Source: Taenia hydatigena (taxonomy: Eukaryota > Platyhelminthes > Cestoda > Cyclophyllidea > Taeniidae). Taken from it: a stretch of DNA of 64,000 nucleotides. Below the pieces are notes generated by a model, which was not told the origin of the DNA, searched no databases, and saw nothing but the letters and a program-made list of their open reading frames with translations. Positions 21,906 to 32,799 of this stretch are shown here, in pieces. The stretch covers positions 1 to 64,000 of the forward strand of contig JADWOT020001129.1 of NCBI GenBank assembly GCA_036345935.2. The letters are read 5' to 3'. Each line of letters opens with the position of its first letter. Position 1 is the stretch's first letter. The translations under genes and the position numbers were made by a program.

Positions 21906-24533
21906 TCTAGCAACTCCCATTAACCGCAAGCCACACTTTCATGCAAATTCACATTTTCAGATATGCATGTTTTTGATAAATATAACCTCTTCATATGCGA
22001 TATTCACATACCTGCAAAAAGCAAATATTTTGTCGTAACTGTTGCTTATACGCAGTTAACATTAGCACGCGCACATTAAAAGAATTAGGCATGAAGACAA
22101 TATAATAGTAGAATGAATACCTTCAGGAGCTTTTTATAAAAGTATATGGCTTTAATTTGGTGGCTCCATTTGTTATTATAAGTAAACCATATTGTTAAAC
22201 AAAGCGAGAAATTCAAAAGGTGGAAAATATTTGGTTTTTTGGCAGAGGCTTGGATGTAATGCGTAAACCATTCAAATGTCCTGATAATTCGGCAATGTGG
22301 ATCTACACTTGTTTAGGTGCCTCCTGAATTAAATTAATTCTCGCAGACAGTTGAATTTATGTCACGTAGGCTGTTGATAAATGCGAATAATTGCCCACCT
22401 TTGTTTGAATACATTGCTAAATTGAGTGCTATCACGGCTCGGTGGACGAGTGTTGCGTAGTTAACCAATGGTGTTGTTTGCGAATCAGTTTGCTGTCCAT
22501 CCAACCCGTCAGATGGATAACCGACGTTGCTGTTTATGGCCCTGCTCCTCGCATAGTTTTATTGTTTTTCGAGTAAATGGGTGTTAAGTTTGCAGGTACT
22601 TGGTTTTATTGCTAATGATTTTGGCTTAAGGAGAACATTGTGGAAGTGTATGGTAGGGTTTGCGAGCCTGTGGAGATTCACCATCGTTCTTTCTGATCCT
22701 GCTCATGATCTCGTTTTTTAAAAATAAATTACTGGTCATTTTGAGCCACTGCATGCTCGATTAGGCTGGTTTTGGCTCATCAGCTGTGTTTCTTTGCATC
22801 GTGCTTCTAGAAATTGACAAAGCATTGACTTACGGTCCTTGTTGTTTTGGGTGGCGCGCTCTCCAAGGTATGCGATCACATTGACTTGAGTTCTGCCGAT
22901 GGCAAGTGTCGCTAAACTTGTAAATAAGAACCGGAGGGGTTACTCCTTGCAGAACCGCGTCCACTTTACCTTGAGACCCTGACAAAAGGGATGCTGAGCT
23001 TCAGCGATTTGACAATCGCATATCGCGATATCGGACTCACCGTCGCCTGAATTCAAGTAAGATGGATTCTCGGTCGAGTGTATTGAAGGACTCTGCTCTG
23101 GTCTGAGAGACTTGTCGTAGAACGGAATCGCTTGACTGCCGAAAGACTGTCTGGATTGGGAGAATCGAAGAAGTTATCTTTTAGCGAGCAATCAGGGCAC
23201 CGTAATATATGCTAATATTTACGGGTAAGTTTTTTCAGTGGGCGACACAAATTGGATATCTGGCCTCCTTCGTGGTGCATTTAGGTAGTCACCCTTTGTG
23301 GGTGAAGAAGCTTGGGAATCGTCAGCTGTAGAATGATCAGCTTCGCTGCCTATCCTATGCTGTCTCCCAACTTCGAAAACTGGACACATTGAGTCTTTGT
23401 GCCAATCTCTGGATGGTGTCTCTCCCTCGGATGGGGTACACCGGAGATCTCAAGTCTTTATCACTTCGCGCCTGCATTACTTGTGCAGGATTTTGGGCTT
23501 TGTGAGTGATTGGCTATGGTGAATGTCTTTTATCTGAGTCGTGATGTTGACGCAGGGTAACTAAGCTATCCAGAGTCTGGCACGTGGTGTAGGATATGTG
23601 CACTTGAATGGTGTCAGAAACGTCTGGCTCGTTATTTGCAACAGGGCAGTTAAGTGCCATAAGGTGGATTGGGAGATGACACTGAAGCTGTTTTGATGTT
23701 GAAATTGAAGTGTTATTAAGCGTTTGCATTGGTGAATATGCACGTGAAATGATGGTTGGCGCAAGGGCTTTCAGGCCGATTATTATTTTAAAGTTGCATT
23801 TGAGGGGCTGCAGCAGTTGTGGTTTGCAGATGAATCGATGGATTTCAGATTACCAGCAGGTGGCGCTAGATCATCAGTAATTTGCACTAGGGCCTTCTTC
23901 CGGCCCCGTGGGGGACAGCGCATGTATTTAGTGAGGTCGTTGGCTGAAGGAAATTATTTGAACTTTACACCTCCCATAATTTGGCGCCGATCGGTGAGAC
24001 CCATTGAGGTGGCGCTGGCTGCTTTAATGTCTGTCTTGGAGGAGAAATTTGTCGCCACTTCTACAGCCAAGATGATTAGTTGGTTACATGTTGGTGGGTT
24101 TGTGGCGTTAAGTGGCTAGGTGGTGGGGATGGAATTATTGACGACGACCCCAAAGTGGTTTGAAAGTGGGCCGGTATGATTGTACTTGGCTGCCTGTGAG
24201 CCGGTGGTTGGGGTATTGCCGAGCTGGGGTTGGATATTGGGCTGCCACATAGACGCGATGTAGATAGCGGCGGGTGGTGCGTCAGCAGCTTTTGATAGCC
24301 ATTTGGGAGATTTGTTGTTTAGTCAAGATTGTCCTCGTAAGGTCGTTATCTGGCTGGATTTCGACTAATTCGCAGGCAGCCAGTGTTTGAGTCCCCGCTA
24401 TCCCGAAGTGTGTGGTCGCGGTTGCAGGTGCCGCGTCGTTACTTTAGACGTCATCGAGTTTGTGGCGTAGACGCAGATTTGTATGTGAGGTGGTGCAAAT
24501 CAAGTGCATCTATTCCTTCGCACCTGCCATGAG
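21906..24533. other. T/G-rich spacer, no supported gene
   Basis: I found no repeat pair or RNA gene. A frame at about 23,820-24,119 is open for 100 codons but lacks an ATG near its start and convincing splice signals. Confidence 0.45.
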
Positions 24534-24725
24534 GAACAAGATGAATCCTGTCTGCATTCACTACTGCTGCTCACCCTATTGCGGCATCCGAGTGTTGGTG
24601 TTCAAGCCCTTCAGCTAGGTGTTCTCTTTAAAGGAGTGGACGAGGTTCTGCTTGCCGAAACGCTTATGCACTTTGATATTCCCCTTCTTTTTAATTATTT
24701 CTCTACCTTTCGTGTTTCGCAATAA
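24534..24725 (+). CDS. Candidate terminal coding exon, helical protein of unknown family
   Basis: After a pyrimidine-rich acceptor (CTATTCCTTCGCACCTGCCATGAG, ending at 24,533) a phase-0 frame of 63 codons runs to TAA at 24,723-24,725. It encodes a leucine-rich helix-like segment (HSLLLLTLLRHPSVGVQAL, then LFKGVDEVLLAETLMHF). The stop is embedded in AATAAA (CAATAAATT). Composition suggests an alpha-helical repeat protein end, but no family was identified and no upstream exon was fixed. Confidence 0.4.
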   Translation, partial: EQDESCLHSLLLLTLLRHPSVGVQALQLGVLFKGVDEVLLAETLMHFDIPLLFNYFSTFRVSQ

Positions 24726-25019
24726 ATTCATTTTAATGAGCTGTTATTGGCATGCATGTGATGTTCACTGTCTTTGTGCGGGTGTGTTGAGCCATTCGGA
24801 AATAATGGTTTGGAGTGGAGTACCTGAAATGTGGGGGTGGAGGTGTAGTGAAGGTGTGGTGGTTTGAGATTTTGTGGGTGAACGAGAGAAGACGGTGCTG
24901 CTGAGGTATGATATGGCAGCGAGGCCCAATGCGAAGGGTACGACTACTAAAGGAAATAAAGGCCCGAATAGCACGGAGCAGACCCCTTGTTTGATAATTG
25001 AGGTCTTTGTGTCCCGTAA
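24726..25019 (-). CDS. Weak candidate membrane-segment exon
   Basis: On the minus strand a frame beginning at an AG (CTTGCAG, then 25,019) encodes a strongly hydrophobic run (FGPLFPLVVVPFALGLAAI) and then a Thr/His/Pro-rich tail to a stop near 24,765. A preceding 31-codon frame ending in a possible donor near 25,073 is in matching phase, but the implied intron is only about 57 bp with a poor acceptor. The plus strand is open as well. Low confidence. Confidence 0.22.
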
Positions 25020-25409
25020 CTGCAAGCACTACTCGCCCCTCGCTTTCCCAACTCCCTTAATGCTGGTCTGTACTACCCAAATGTGCAAAGTAGCATGTTC
25101 CCCAACTCCACCATCACAATTGCTTCCCCACTCATTCCCAGTAAATGAGGTAGACCATTTGTTAACCATCTCTAACTGTCTGTCATTTGGGAAGGTACGC
25201 TGATGAGAACTTGTTTTGGATGGCACGAATAAACTCCGACTTGAAGGCGTTTGTCAACTATTTAGCCAGCTGGCTAGAAAAAAAGCTGCTTCCCTCAACA
25301 CCCAATCTTCAGTGTTCTTTTGTCTGGGGAGGTCGACAACGGGGAACTCAATGTCTGAGTGCAAAAGCAGCGTTATGCTTGTCACCTCTGACCTCACATC
25401 CGCCACAAT

Positions 25410-25426
25410 CTCTCTCTCTCTCTCTG
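25410..25426. repeat. (TC)n microsatellite
   Basis: A short run of CT dinucleotides, next to the 3' side of the H4 fragment. Confidence 0.8.
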
Positions 25427-25444
25427 CATCCGCCCTTCGGTTAC

Positions 25445-25590
25445 AACGCCCCTTAGTGGGGATATGGTCCTAAAATTTAAGGCATAGACTATGTACATGC
25501 AGTGACAGTCTTGCGCTTCACGTGCTCAGTGTGCGTGACAGGGCCGCGAATGATGGTCCCTGGCAAGACCTTGAGCACACTGCGCATCTC
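25445..25590 (-). pseudogene. Histone H4 C-terminal fragment, frameshifted
   Basis: The minus-strand frame contains VLKVLPGTIIRGPVTHTEHV followed by KRKTVTA. This matches the histone H4 region [20 protein letters not shown] followed by KRKTVTA. Just after VTA the frame breaks by one base, and in the next frame the sequence continues MYIVYALN, matching MDVVYALK of H4. Only the C-terminal third of H4 is recognisable; the globular start and N-terminal tail are absent. The frame break and the several substitutions in an otherwise almost invariant protein make it a dead fragment. The flanking upstream frame (to about 25,746) is open but shows no H4 similarity. Confidence 0.85.
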
Positions 25591-26179
25591 ACTCCGAACA
25601 GGCTCGTCTGTTCCAGCACTAATTGGCAACATGAAAAAAGGGTCGAAGTGCATTTGAAGGTTACTTTTGGCAAAAAAAGCTGATAGACTACTCCTGTCAA
25701 TGTTCACACCCACAATGCTCAGAACCTGAATGTTCTGAGCACACATCCAAAAAAAGAAGTAAAAACAAGTTGGTTGCGTTACTATTGGCAGTCAACAACG
25801 CTGTTTTTGTAGAGGACACAAGATACAAACTCCACAAAGGCGGTAACACTTAACCGATAAATAAAAAATGTAAATGAGGAAGGGGAGCAGAATGAAAAGA
25901 AGTCCAGAGACTTGCCTACTCTTTAACGCTTTAACTGCCATGATCTGTGCCGAGCACGGGCCAGGCATGAACTTCTACTGTGCAGAGAACAGACGAAGAT
26001 GGGGAGTTATACTGAAGTCAAGGGAAAAAAAAAAACGAAAGATGAAGAAATGAAGAGAGAGACTTGAACTGCTTCTCCGGGAATGTGCAGTCTCTCCCAA
26101 GATCATTTCACCTTGACAAAATTTGACGCAGAGTGGGAGCAGAGGACCACCTTATCGGTCTCGAGCTTCGATTCGGTCA

Positions 26180-26830
26180 CCTTGAGAAGAGTCGAGCACT
26201 TGAATCCAAAGAATTGACGCTTTCTTCAGCGCTGCTCAATCCTCATGGTGCGTGAATTGTTCGTCAGACGAGAGGGCAGTCCCTAAAGAATGTACAAAGC
26301 AAGTGAATGCTTAATCAACGCCAACCAGCCAGACGGAGTTCCGCAGTTTCACTGACTTGGCGAACTACTGCAGGCGCTTTGTTAATGGCTAAGATCGCTA
26401 GCTCCTGCATAAAGCGATCAGAGAGCTGGCAAAAAAAGAAATTCAAGTGGGAGGCCGAGCATCAATAAGCGTCGGAAGAACTAGAATAAAAACTGCTCAG
26501 CACCGATCCAAGCCTTACCAAAGTTGGAGGCCGGCGCACTACCCTTCGAACTGGACGCAGACGCTAGTGCTGTAGCCATAATCGATAGACTATCCCAAGG
26601 GGGCAAAAAACAAAGAGAACACGTCATCACCTACGCCAGTATCAGACTCGGCAAAAATGAGACAGAAAAGTGCAAAGGGACCGTGAACTGTTCGCCACCT
26701 CCACAATGGTTAGACAATTCCAACACTACCAGATAGCGGGACAGCTCGTAGTGAGGACAGATTTTTAAGCACTGACTTGCTTAGAAACAGTGGAGGAGAT
26801 GGAATGTTCAGTTGCACAATGATACGAGGA
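26180..26830 (+). mobile_element. Ty3/Gypsy-type pol relic (RT end to RNase H)
   Basis: Plus-strand translation gives PTSQTEFRSFTDLANYCRRF near 26,325-26,385, then a stop (26,390-26,392). After a decayed linker comes the RNase H start PFELDADAS at 26,543-26,569, followed by LSQGGKKQREHVITYASIRL. Further on lies QHYQIAGQLVVRTD and a stop at 26,766-26,768. These are the classical Gypsy signatures (TELRSFLGLANYYRRF, LDTDAS, VIAYASR, HYL.G..F.V.TD). Several stops and frame changes show an inactive copy; no integrase or LTR was identified. It belongs to the same family as the minus-strand relic at 21,050-21,480. Confidence 0.82.
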
Positions 26831-28959
26831 ACTGTAGCGCTATGTCTTTACAGTGCAGCACAGAAAAGGGGATTCATAGGGCAATGCGAACGTATTCAGA
26901 ATGATATCACTTCGTCAGTCTCTCTCAAGAGCTCCTCACAACAAACGCAGCAGGCGACTGTCACAGCTCATTTTACAAATAAGCTACCCGTTTTTTTAAC
27001 CTAAAGATTGTCCGAGCGATTAAGCTAATAATAAAACTTGCAAAAGCGCGCTATTATAACTTACTTTGACTTTGAATTAAAATTAACTGATTTGGCCAGT
27101 AACTAGTTATAGCGAATAATGCAAACATTTAGATTTAGAGTAATGTGTTGCTATCTTAGTTAAAAATTTCAAATCATCAAGAAGCAATCACAAATAGAGT
27201 TAAAAAGACCCACAACACAAGATTGCTATATAGCATCAAAGATTCGTTTGGAGAGCGATTATATGCATCAAAACATGCCAGCAGCAAAGACGAAAGCGGA
27301 GCTCTCACGGCTTCCACTGCGCTCACATGATGCAGATGGATGCTGCAACCACGAAAGCTCCGCTCTCCTCGCCACTTCCACTGCACTCAGTGTTGGTAAA
27401 GATGTGAAAATTAGGGCACCTACCTTTTCCTTTTTTTGACTTGATATTTACCTTTTGCAGTACACGAATCGAAAATGCAAATGCTCTGATTGGCCAATCA
27501 AATAAAGATTTAACACACTAATGATTGAAAGAAAGCAAATCAAATCTAACGCATTTTTCTTTGACTTAAACTATTCTACTATTTTGCGAAAGCCAAAAAG
27601 CGAATCTCCTATCTTTATTTTTTTGCTTTTTATCTATTTTAACCTTCTTCTCACTAATGCAGTGGCCGACAACTCTCCCTTCAGTTGCAATATACCAGAC
27701 GATTAAGGCCAATGGTTTTACACTTTGTTGACCCACACTAATAAAACTTTTGTGTGTTGCTCGGTTATAGCGATTCAGGGCATCTATTTTGCAGCAAAAC
27801 GAAGGCGAATTTAATGTGAATCAGCAAAAAGCCTAAGCACATGCGATATCATATGGTTCATTCCACTGTTACTTTGTATGTTTCATCATGAAAGCTTTTT
27901 GGATTGAACCTATCATTAGAAAGGGTAGGAATGCGCTCCCTCAAATCTCTCTTTTCTCCGCATATAGACCGCACGCACCGAGATGTATGTCAAACACAAG
28001 GGTAGGCAGTCTAGCCTTTGGAAGCCAAGGCTCTAATTTCGTAATAGAGTAACCTAAACATCTGGTCTCTTCATATCCGGCTACTGAGAATGCGGCCGGT
28101 TGAGTCTGCTCTCACCGCCACCGCTTACAGACAGTAAAGTGACAGGCCGAGATAAAAAAAAAACAGGGAAGCGAATATCAGCCAGCCGTCTTATGGGTAC
28201 ACCAGAAATGTGGCACTGGCGTAATCGATTATCCAGCAAGCCAATTTGGGAATCAAAGCTCATGGCTGAGTTACCATTCGTTTCATTCGAAACTTGGTTT
28301 CAAACTTCACTCAGTGAGTTTTATTCCAGGCCGAGAATTTCGTTTGTTGAGATGATGCACACTGATGCGAACTTCGTCGCATTCGATATACATCAGTGAG
28401 CGATGAGTACTTTCCTGTCGCTGCAGGTGCCACAAAGTTAGGCAGAGATAAAAAAATTCTTCTTAGTAATGGTCTTTGCTAACGCTTTTGCTATAAGATA
28501 TTTCACATTCTGGTCAGTGAATAGGTTCATTCAAATGTTCAGCTGTCGTCAAAGCAGGAACGCAACAAATAAGCAGCAAATGTCTATCTAGCATATCGAT
28601 AGCCTTTTTGGGTATCTCCTATTGTTAGAGTCAATGAAGTGACTGTTATTGATTATTGACAAGCGGAAGTCACCTTTTGTTTAATTAGTGAGCTAAGGCA
28701 AAAGGGAACAGATAAGAGACCGCAATGGCAGAAATGAGACAAAGATGGGAATAAAGAGTTCAGAACCCAACAACTACCGGAAGCATAAAAATAGAGCTGA
28801 TGCAGTTAAGCACCCTGTTCATAGTTGAGATTGGCATTGGTGCATGCAATAAATCGAGTGAAGCTTAAATACAAAGGCTGCGAATAGAAGTAGTGCAAGT
28901 TTTTACATTCTCTCGAATGCCGAAGTTTATCTCTGAAGCGGTAGCAAGGTACATTTTCC
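26831..28959. other. AT-rich spacer, no supported gene
   Basis: A 99-codon plus-strand frame ends at 28,399 (ATG near 28,192), with fair composition but no motif and no splice support. An imperfect 61-bp-spaced duplication lies at 27,291-27,390. Confidence 0.4.
27291..27390. repeat. Imperfect short tandem duplication
   Basis: CGAAAGCGGAGCTCTC...CTTCCACTGCGCTCA recurs 61 bp later as CGAAAGCTCCGCTCTC...CTTCCACTGCACTCA. Confidence 0.6.
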
Positions 28960-29153
28960 CTACTCTTGGCCTTCTATATTCATGACCAATTCAAATGCCA
29001 TCATCGAGGGTGCTGTGTCACCGTGAAGCGGCAAATAGTCAGGTGGATCATGAGCATTACCCTTAGTGTCCTGCTGTTTGCGGTAAATAAGTAAAGTAGG
29101 CTGATAAGTTGAGGCTGAGGGGATGGAAGAGACAGCGCTTGGGGTATTTTTTA
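28960..29153 (-). CDS. Candidate terminal exon on the same strand
   Basis: The minus-strand frame follows an acceptor AAATTTACAG (ends at 29,154), enters with two bases and encodes about 64 residues to TAG at 28,960. It begins NTPSAVSSIPSASTYQPTLL and ends MAFELVMNIEGQE. Ser/Thr/Pro-rich then acidic, with no recognised domain. The frame is also open without splicing back to 29,181. Phase does not match the 29,216 donor directly. Confidence 0.33.
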
Positions 29154-29215
29154 CTGTAAATTTAGTGGTTGGCTTACCCACAGCTCCCCAGTAAGGTTGA
29201 AATCGGAGACATTAC

Positions 29216-29398
29216 CTGTCCAGATATAAACTCAACGCACCACGATGCAAAGAAGATAAAGAGTTTAATACACGGTGTCTTAAACGTTTTGGTGATCACA
29301 CGAGTAAGCTTGCCACTCTCTACTATCGCAAGATGAACCTTGCCTCTGCGAAAACAAGTCTCCTTCATCACGAGAGCATACAGTTTGCCCAAAAGCAT
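29216..29398 (-). CDS. Candidate first coding exon, unknown protein
   Basis: An ATG at 29,398 (in-frame TAA two codons upstream) opens 61 codons to a consensus donor (GGACAG then GTAATG). The protein segment starts MLLGKLYALVMKETCFRRGK, is basic, and then carries a hydrophobic stretch (CIKLFIFFASWCVEF). Composition and the exact fit to a donor favour coding. No family was recognised. The next candidate exon (28,960-29,153) requires a different incoming phase, so one exon boundary is wrong or an exon is missing. Confidence 0.38.
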
Positions 29399-30001
29399 CC
29401 CTTACAGTGAAGAATGGCACTTAATTTTGTGGTAAGTCTTCTGTGCAGACAACTTATGCATTGGGTGCAATCAATTAAATGCCTGAACCCACCTTTGGTC
29501 ACCAGTTAGCAGGACTTACCAGGCAAATCGCATATTCTGAACGACTAGAGTGTTATGTGTAAGTCCGAAAATGGGGAGTGATAATCAGTCAAGGACTTAA
29601 GATCTGCGTGGAACATGCTTTGTCTATTTTGGGGAAAAATAACTCCGGGCGGAAATGACGGGTGTAGACCAAAGACATCCTTCGTAAATGTAAGAAATAG
29701 CCATGAATTTCGGATTAATTCAATGGCAGCCTACAACCTTTGTTTCATCCCCATGCTTTGTATACTAAATACGATTACTTAAAGATTACTGCTAGGAAGT
29801 GATAGAGTTGGGTCAAGCATGGTTAATATAAATCTTTAAAATCCCTAATGCATTAAATTGCCCTCCTTGATGGGCAATTTAAAGCACATCACAAAGAACC
29901 AAGGATTTGAAGCTAGGCGAACTAAACTACATGTCTACAGTGGGCAAATTTGTGGTCAAACACACGACGGCGACTACCCCTCCGCATATTAATCACGTGT
30001 A
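29399..30001. other. Spacer, nothing recognised
   Basis: AT-rich sequence between two candidate genes of opposite orientation; no motif found. Confidence 0.45.
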
Positions 30002-31002
30002 ATGTTGAGGACAGGTCCTGGAGGTCCTCTTGCTCATTCGTTGAATTTACCTCAAGCTCTTTTACAAGACTCTGAGCGACTCGCCATTTTTATTCTTAAA
30101 ATGTTTGTCTATAGATGCACAGCGTGCTCTGCATCGTTCAGAAACGTCACCTCGGGCCTCGCACACTTAATTCGCGTGCATCATGGTAGGCGCCTTTCAT
30201 TTTTAGATACAATATGCGCACACATTTTTGCATATTAGCGTATACACGAGAAAAGACCACTTTTGCACAAGTATTTGTATTTAATTCTATTGATTTTGTA
30301 TCAGATTATTAATAAATAAATAAAATACAGTTAGTGAAACAACTCTTGTTTAATCTAAATAAGAGCAAGATGCGTAATGAGCAATCAAACCCTTTGGAAC
30401 GCACCACAGTCCTAAGGCCCTATTTCACGTATGCTTGTTGCACTTTAGTAACCGTGGAATCGCAATGTCCGACTTGCCGAAGGTCTCGCGGATCTTACGG
30501 GCAGCTCTTGTGGCATCAGAGGGGTAAAGAAAATTACCAAGTTTCTCCATTATTTTTGCCATGCGTCTTCTTTTGTCAAAGTGCCTTCTTTAAAAATTTA
30601 AAATAGTCTGGAATCACAATGTATGCTGCGTGTGCTTCGCTCGATTCGCAAACTTCACTAAGCTTCTAAGGCATTTCATCGGATTGCATATTTGTGAGTG
30701 AGCGGCTGCTAATCTTGCTCCTCGGCCTTAGCTTTGGCCTTCCGCACGTCCTCCTCCTAAATTTGTGCTTCATTTTTCAATGCTGCAGCCGGAAGAACGG
30801 CGGATTCAGAAATACGCTTTTACTGCACAGAATGCTTTACAGGACACTTGACGATCGCAGCGATGCTAGATCATATGAGTTCGCGTCATGTCCGTAAGTA
30901 TATCTTCGTCAATTACACTTATACTGCAATAAGCGCTTGCTGCAACGACTTGATGTCTTCCATTTTGCAGGCATTTGGCGCAATGTATTCAGTAGAATGT
31001 GA
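30002..31002 (+). CDS. C2H2 zinc-finger protein, four exons (partial model)
   Basis: Exons: 30,115-30,185 (or from the ATG at 30,002 without splicing), 30,449-30,523, 30,789-30,893 and 30,971-31,002. Donors are GTAGGC, GTAAAG and GTAAGT; acceptors are TTTGTCTATAG, GTTGCACTTTAG, TTCAATGCTGCAG and TTCCATTTTGCAG. All introns between these exons are phase 1 and the join is stop-free to TGA. Finger 1 is YRCTAC-x12-H-x4-H, finger 2 is CPTC-x12-H and finger 3 is FYCTEC-x12-H-x4-H. Finger 2 lacks a second histidine at the expected spacing after the splice join, so it may not fold as a classical finger. Each exon carries one finger. The protein is presumably nuclear and nucleic-acid binding, as usual for the family. 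More exons may lie upstream. The ATG-initiated reading keeps the usual aromatic residue before the first cysteine. Confidence 0.72.
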
Positions 31003-32349
31003 ACACACGCAATTTCGTAGGCAAAATTAGTAGGTTTCTTGTGATGCTTACTTTCAGATATTACCTCCTCACTTTAAACTGAATCCCCAGTAGGTCAAAA
31101 GAATTCAAGGCACTGATCTTGAGTTTGTAGACCATAAAGGGTTTTATTAGGGAAGATCTGAACGTGTAAAACTAATTGAACGTTGCTAGGTACATATGAT
31201 AATGAAAACATCGCGTTGCATTGCGTTACGTCAGACCGCATCGGTTGTCTAGAAATTTCGAGTGATGGCACAGTAATGCCTCATTATTGGCAGTTGAGCG
31301 TAATTTAAAAACCAATAGGTGTTTCAGTGAAACATGCATATTTATTTTCGAGTGCAATAATCAAAGGTTATTTGTTTGCTTTCTAGAGTTCTCCAATGAA
31401 ATGTCTCAACTAACCACCTACGGGCATAGATTTATCAATGTGCTCTGCGAGTAGGAATGCGCTTGATATTTGACAGAAATGCAGGAATCGCTGCTTTGTT
31501 GTTTTTTTCCTGATCACTATTACAGACAAGGGCGGGATACTATAAAAACGCTGTAAAATTAAGGCAAAAGTAGAAAATGGTGTGATGTCTTGGAATGGAT
31601 GCAGCTAAGGGAATAGGGGTAGAGTTATAAAATGCAGCATGGCCCAAGTTGCCATTACCGATAGAATTGGGCATTGGAATTCTTTGGATTTTAATGGACA
31701 CATTAATGCAGTCAGTTCTTCCAAAGTTTGGATTAGGCTGGATCTAATAATAACTGCGTAAACGAAGAATATTTAGTTTCAGGTGGGCTCAATTTAGTCA
31801 TTTGCCAGTTGGTAAGGCACCTGCCACACCAACAAAAGTTATTAATTGTTGGGATCGCAGCAGGGAAGAGGGACGCAATCGATGTGGCAATAAACTAGAG
31901 CCAATGGACATTATTGCCGCATACACTTAGGGCAGCCATCAAAAGGTAGCTGGCTTCGAGAAGTGTATCAATCGGAAGGCAGTAGAAAGAACAGTTTTAG
32001 CCAAGGCGATAAAGTGAATGGAGTCGCTAAAACAGGTAAGGCAAGCTTCGCATTTATCCGCCCTTCGAGCTTTACCTAGCAAAAGCTGCGGAAGAATTAT
32101 GACACAGGCATGCTTGTGGGAGTAGCCTAGTTTATTTGTTCCAGAACTCAGGTATGGGCAACTCGTATAATAAATGCGAGCAACGATTCGCAAGGGGCTC
32201 ATGCTTCTTTTCCAAATTAATTGATAGCTGCAGCCCTGACTGGATCAAGGAAATATGTAGCACCAGTTTCGGCGAAATTGCCACTGGTTACTCCGTGAGT
32301 GACTAACGTTCATTTTTCTCTACTAGAGGCGGCCCTTAAATTGAAAATT
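31003..32349. other. Spacer; one ambiguous open region
   Basis: At 31,930-32,202 both strands look protein-like: a minus-strand ATG frame of 87 codons, and a plus-strand segment between a TTAG acceptor and an ACAG/GTAAGG donor. I cannot choose between them, so neither is called. Confidence 0.4.
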
Positions 32350-32560
32350 CTGCTAAGAACATAACCAGCCACTGAGGAAGAAAGTAGAAGGAGGACGAGT
32401 AGAAGGTGAGGTAGGAGAGGTTAGCTTACAAGCACAAAGAATCATTACGGGAAGTAGAGGAGAAATATGTTTGCCATTATACAGCTTGATCGTGGCCAGC
32501 AAGAATGGGTTAATTGGAGATGAGGTTTCCAAGCAGTTAAGGAGGCAAATCCTAACTACG
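32350..32560 (+). repeat. Divergent tail resembling SINE R3
   Basis: The order GAGGAAGAAAGTAG...GAATCATTACGG...AAATATG...GATCGTGGCCAGCAAGAATGG parallels the tail of the R3 copy at about 42,440-42,580 (GAGAATTATTGCGG...GATTGTGGACAGCAAGAATGG). No tRNA-like head is present here. Similarity was judged by eye and is modest. Confidence 0.4.
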
Positions 32561-32750
32561 CATAAAGCATCGGGCGACGGGGGATGAGAGCATAGGCCAT
32601 GCAATCAACAACATCCTGGGTAAAAACCAGATATTTTATTACGCACTCCTACTTCCTTCACCCACTCCTGTTGCCAACCTCTCTTCTCGACTAGTGGAGT
32701 CGTGCATTGCTCTAGTGGACAGGGAAGGACTAGGAGACAAGTGTTTTGCA

Positions 32751-32799
32751 GTCTCTGTAGCTCAGACGTTAGAGCAGTTGCGAACCAGGTGAGTTCTGC
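32751..32799 (+). repeat. tRNA-like fragment lacking the anticodon arm
   Basis: TGTAGCTCAGACGTTAGAGC forms a good tRNA D-arm (GCTC/GAGC stem; A-box-like). It is followed almost at once by a degraded T-loop-like stretch (AGTTGCGAACCAGGT). The arrangement matches the better preserved unit on the minus strand at 51,476-51,431. A weak alternative is a microexon, since it sits between TTTTGCAG and GTGAGT, but the tRNA pairing explains it better. Confidence 0.45.

Noticed and set aside
31930..32202. Coding exon on either strand
   Set aside because: Both strands give plausible segments (minus-strand 87-codon ATG frame; plus-strand 34-codon piece between AG and GTAAGG). Without transcripts neither could be preferred.
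32752..32787. Microexon reading SVAQTLEQLRT between TTTTGCAG and GTGAGT
   Set aside because: The same bases form a tRNA D-arm and degraded T-loop matching the unit at 51,431-51,476, which explains them better.
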